A stretch of DNA of 64,000 bases from Cephalopachus bancanus (lineage: Eukaryota > Chordata > Mammalia > Primates > Tarsiidae). This document shows, one piece after another, positions 61,656-64,000 of the stretch (the stretch's first letter is position 1; each line of letters begins with the position of its first letter). Below the pieces are notes generated by a model that made no database searches, was not told the DNA's origin, and was given only the letters and a program-made list of their open reading frames with translations. Made by a program: the position numbers and the translations under genes. The stretch covers positions 18,290,001 to 18,354,000 of the forward strand of contig JAPVLO010000008.1 of NCBI GenBank assembly GCA_027257055.1, written 5' to 3'.

Positions 61656-61728
61656 ATAAACACATGAACAGTGAACCAAAGGAAATACAACTTAAAGATC
61701 ACGAATGAGAATCCTGGAGTCATATCAT
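61656..61728 (+). repeat. Local direct repeat, copy 1
   Basis: About 73 bp (ATAAACACATGAACAGTG ... GAATGAGAATCCTGGAGTC), roughly 84% identical by eye to the sequence at 63920 onward. Its right part overlaps the start of a MIR; the left part is not MIR. Confidence 0.7.
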
Positions 61729-61915
61729 ATGACTTGTTATATGACTGGTTTTGTGACCTTCGGTAAGTGTTGAACCTCCCCTCGTTTGGTTTTCACATCT
61801 GTAGAGTGGGGATAACAAAAGTACCTATATTTCTGGAGTCATGAGAATTGTGTGAGTTTTTATATAAAAAGTACCTAGAATAGGCCTGCCTCAAAGTGAA
61901 TGAACTAGTAAGTCT
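61700..61915 (+). mobile_element. MIR SINE
   Basis: GAGAATCCTGGAGTCATATC, TTTTGTGACCTTCGGTAAGT, CACATCTGTAGAGTGGGG and AGTACCTAGAATAGGCCTG follow the MIR order. Confidence 0.8.
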
Positions 61916-62175
61916 CCAGGACAATGAAAAGGCTGATGAGGAGGCTTCTTGCTGCCTTCAGAATAGGTTTTTACAGCTTTGGTTTTCTTACAATCTTTTC
62001 TTATCTTACCCATCTTTTTTCATATCTTTTTGTTGATTTTCATCTTAGTCTGTTCCCTTTATGCCTTTCTGTTTCGTGAACCTCAATTTGTGTTTTTGAG
62101 GTATATTATGGAAGATGCCAAAAGGTTTCCTGACATTTCATTCTGGATTCTGCTATAAATAATTTTCAAAAGTAA

Positions 62176-62474
62176 GGCTGGGCACAATGACTCAAGCCTG
62201 AAATCCCAGCATTTTGGGAGGCCAAGATGAGGGAATTGCCTGAGCCCACGGGTTCGAGAACAGCCTGGGCAACTTGGCAAGACCTCATCTCTTCAGTAAG
62301 TCACAAAATTAACCAGGCGTGATAGCACAAGCCTGGCATTCTGGCTACTTGGAAGGCTGAGGCAGAAGGATCACCTGAGCCCAGTGGATCAATGCTGGAG
62401 TGATGGTGAGTGTGCCACTACACTCCAGCATGGGTGACAGAATGAGACTCCAACTCAAAAAAAAAAAAAAAAAG
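62176..62474 (+). mobile_element. Dimeric Alu SINE, sense, older type
   Basis: Begins GGCTGGGCACAATGACTCAAG and ends in poly-A. It keeps CTCAAGCCTG in the A-box region rather than the CTCAGCCTG of the younger copies, and lacks the perfect hairpin, so it seems to belong to an older subfamily. Confidence 0.95.
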
Positions 62475-62917
62475 TATAGTGGGGTTTTTCCCACCTGAGT
62501 TATCTTCATGCTCATTTCCCCCAACTGTGAAGTCTTTTTCATAGACCATATGTAACTTTTTAATTTTCTTCTCACCCATTTTCAAAGAAGGCAATAATTC
62601 TCAAAAAGTTTCTTAGATGATGACCAAAATTAGTAGTTAATTAAAAGAAACGTCGATAGTGGGAAATCACCAAAATTTAAATGTTGATTTTAAATCATTC
62701 TGTATTAACTTAAGTCACATAAATATATTTCATGAGCTAATCTTTAATTCAGACCCCAGGGTCTTTTCTGAGTTCACTGATTTGGGTACTCATATATGTC
62801 TTACATCAATTGTGCCCCTATCTAAGATTTCTTGTCTCTTTTCTTTAAGGTGAAATGGAAACTTAAAACACTCATTAAGCAAACTGAGAGCAAAAACTCT
62901 CTAACTTTTTATAATTA

Positions 62918-63774
62918 CAAGGGGGACCTCCCCAAAAGAAATTTATTTATAAAAAATTATGCATTTATTCTTTTTTATTTTTTTTGAGTTGGTCTCACTC
63001 AGTCACCCAGACTGGAGTGCAGTGGTCTGCTCCCGGCCACCGCACCCTCAACCTGCTGGGCTCCGGCAATCCTTCTACCTCAGCCTTCCAAGTGGCTGGA
63101 ACTACAGGCGTGTGCTACCATGCCCGGCTAATTTTTGATTTTATTGTAGAGATGAGGTCTTGCCAAGTTGCCCAGGAGGGTCTTGAACCCTCAGACTCAG
63201 GCAGTTCACTCACCTCAGCCTCCCAAAGCGCTGGGATTACAGGCTGAGCCACCTCATTTATCCTTACTTGTTTGAATTTCAGTCACCTTCAAAGTACCCT
63301 CCATTGAATGCAATACACCTACTGAGATGCTTTTTCTAGTGCTCAAAACAATTTTTGAGCTCATCAATTTGTATTCCTTTTTAGTGCTTCTGCTGGTTTT
63401 TGTTTCACCTCTATGAATACATAGGCATAGTATTTCTATTTGAGAACTTCTTTCATCTGGGGGAAAAAATTGCTTGGGCAAGATCGGGTGAATAGGGAGG
63501 GTGGAGCACTTGGGTCATGCTGTTTTTGGTCAAAAACTGCTGAACACTCAGTGAGGTATGGGCAGGTGCACTTGTGAAATCACCTATCTTGAAATGGGCA
63601 AATGCATTGAAAAAATGTTTTAAAAAGTCACTGAAGCAGAACACAGCCTCTCACAACAATGCTTGCTAGCTGGTACAGTGATGGTTCCTAGAATACTTAT
63701 CTAGGAGAGGAAGCCTGTACTAAAAGGTCCCAATCCTCCAAAAAATAATTATGTTGTTTTTGGGGTCCCCCTGG
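62918..63774. mobile_element. Mariner relic with both ends, split by an Alu
   Basis: TA-CAAGGGGGACCTCCCCAAAA at the left and TTTTTGGGGTCCCCCTGG-TA at the right. On the minus strand a transposase remnant (63644-63453) includes HPPYSPDLAQAIF, the block around the third catalytic Asp of mariner enzymes (HPPYSPDLAP in the family). Without the Alu the element is about 575 bp, far shorter than a complete 1.3 kb mariner, so it is internally deleted and inactive. Confidence 0.85.
62976..63253 (-). mobile_element. Alu SINE inside the mariner relic, antisense
   Basis: T-rich tract, then GAGTTGGTCTCACTCAGTC, ending at GGCTGAGCCACC, about 10 bp short of the usual 5' end. The duplication CATTTATTCTT / CATTTATCCTT flanks it at 62962 and 63255. 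Confidence 0.95.
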
Positions 63775-63919
63775 TATTTTCTACTCTTTCACAGTGGTCA
63801 CATGTATTTTGACAGCAGTTTTTTTTTTAGTGACTGTCCAAAGCGGTGAACTTAGTTTCTATAGAAATAAAAATCCCATTTTTGTGTTCATATTTTATTT
63901 GTTTATATTATATTTATCA

Positions 63920-64000
63920 TATTGAATAAACACATAAATAATGACCCAAAGAAAATATGACTTAAAGATCATGAATGAGAATTCTGGAGTTATACTGTTA
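63920..64000 (+). repeat. Local direct repeat, copy 2 (runs into the window end)
   Basis: ATAAACACATAAATAATGACC ... GAATGAGAATTCTGGAGTT matches 61656 onward, in the same orientation, 2.26 kb away. The copy continues beyond the window. Confidence 0.7.

Larger units (their letters stand above)
48073..64000 (+). other. PDE1C intron downstream of exon E (open to the window end)
   Basis: At least 15.9 kb of intron with no further PDE1C exon. The repeats are listed separately. Unassigned stretches are 48075-48900, 54780-56590, 57240-58130, 58660-59160 and 59705-59970; 54880-55050 has a faint resemblance to an old antisense L1. Confidence 0.85.

Overview
This is a mammalian, almost certainly primate, genomic window. 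The five spliced coding exons found are all on the + strand and match PDE1C, the calcium/calmodulin-stimulated 3',5'-cyclic nucleotide phosphodiesterase 1C. They lie at 29673-29786, 31334-31516, 32457-32523, 38221-38337 and 47932-48072. They join in a continuous reading frame (622 bp, about 207 residues) with consensus GT/AG splice sites and intron phases 2, 2, 0, 0, 0. They cover the region from just after the expected N-terminal calmodulin-binding segment to the first metal-binding motif of the catalytic domain (YHNLLHAADV). Earlier exons (start codon, first calmodulin site) and the rest of the catalytic domain lie outside the window or were not detected. Flanking intron sequence is at least about 29 kb upstream and 16 kb downstream.

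Everything else is intronic and full of transposons. Dimeric Alu elements show that the host is a primate. Their consensus differs from both anthropoid AluS/Y and lemur AluL as I know them: the left arm reads GGCTCAGCCTG, the arms meet near ATCTCTACAATAAATC, and the right arm carries a GGCCGGGAGCGGCC hairpin. No galago/loris tRNA-Alu fusions are seen. A tarsier is my best guess, by inference only. Twelve Alu copies or fragments are present, several with clean target-site duplications.

Region by region: 1-8.7 kb is old intron sequence with a hAT-type MITE relic, a GT/GA microsatellite, a mariner MITE, one Alu and an L2. 8.75-14.5 kb is a long antisense L1 with a tandemly repeated 5' UTR, a duplicated ORF1 segment and a deleted reverse-transcriptase core. 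14.6-15.06 kb is a mariner relic. 15.3-23.8 kb is a mosaic of Alus, old L1M fragments and L2. 23.8-29.7 kb is mostly unassigned intron. 29.7-38.3 kb holds four PDE1C exons with MIRs, an Alu and an L1 fragment. 39.06-46.41 kb is a near full-length antisense L1 that supplies most of the next intron. 47.9-48.1 kb is the fifth exon. 49-64 kb holds old LINE sequence, MaLR LTRs, Alus, two more mariner relics and an L1.

The most unusual items are: a family of mariner elements sharing TIRs (three relics plus a ~50 bp MITE); nested insertions inside two of them, one resembling a retroposed sequence with its own 41-bp minisatellite; monomer-type L1 5' UTR repeats; and an Alu subfamily with improved pol III A and B boxes and a perfect hairpin. 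No RNA gene, CRISPR array or intact mobile-element protein was found.
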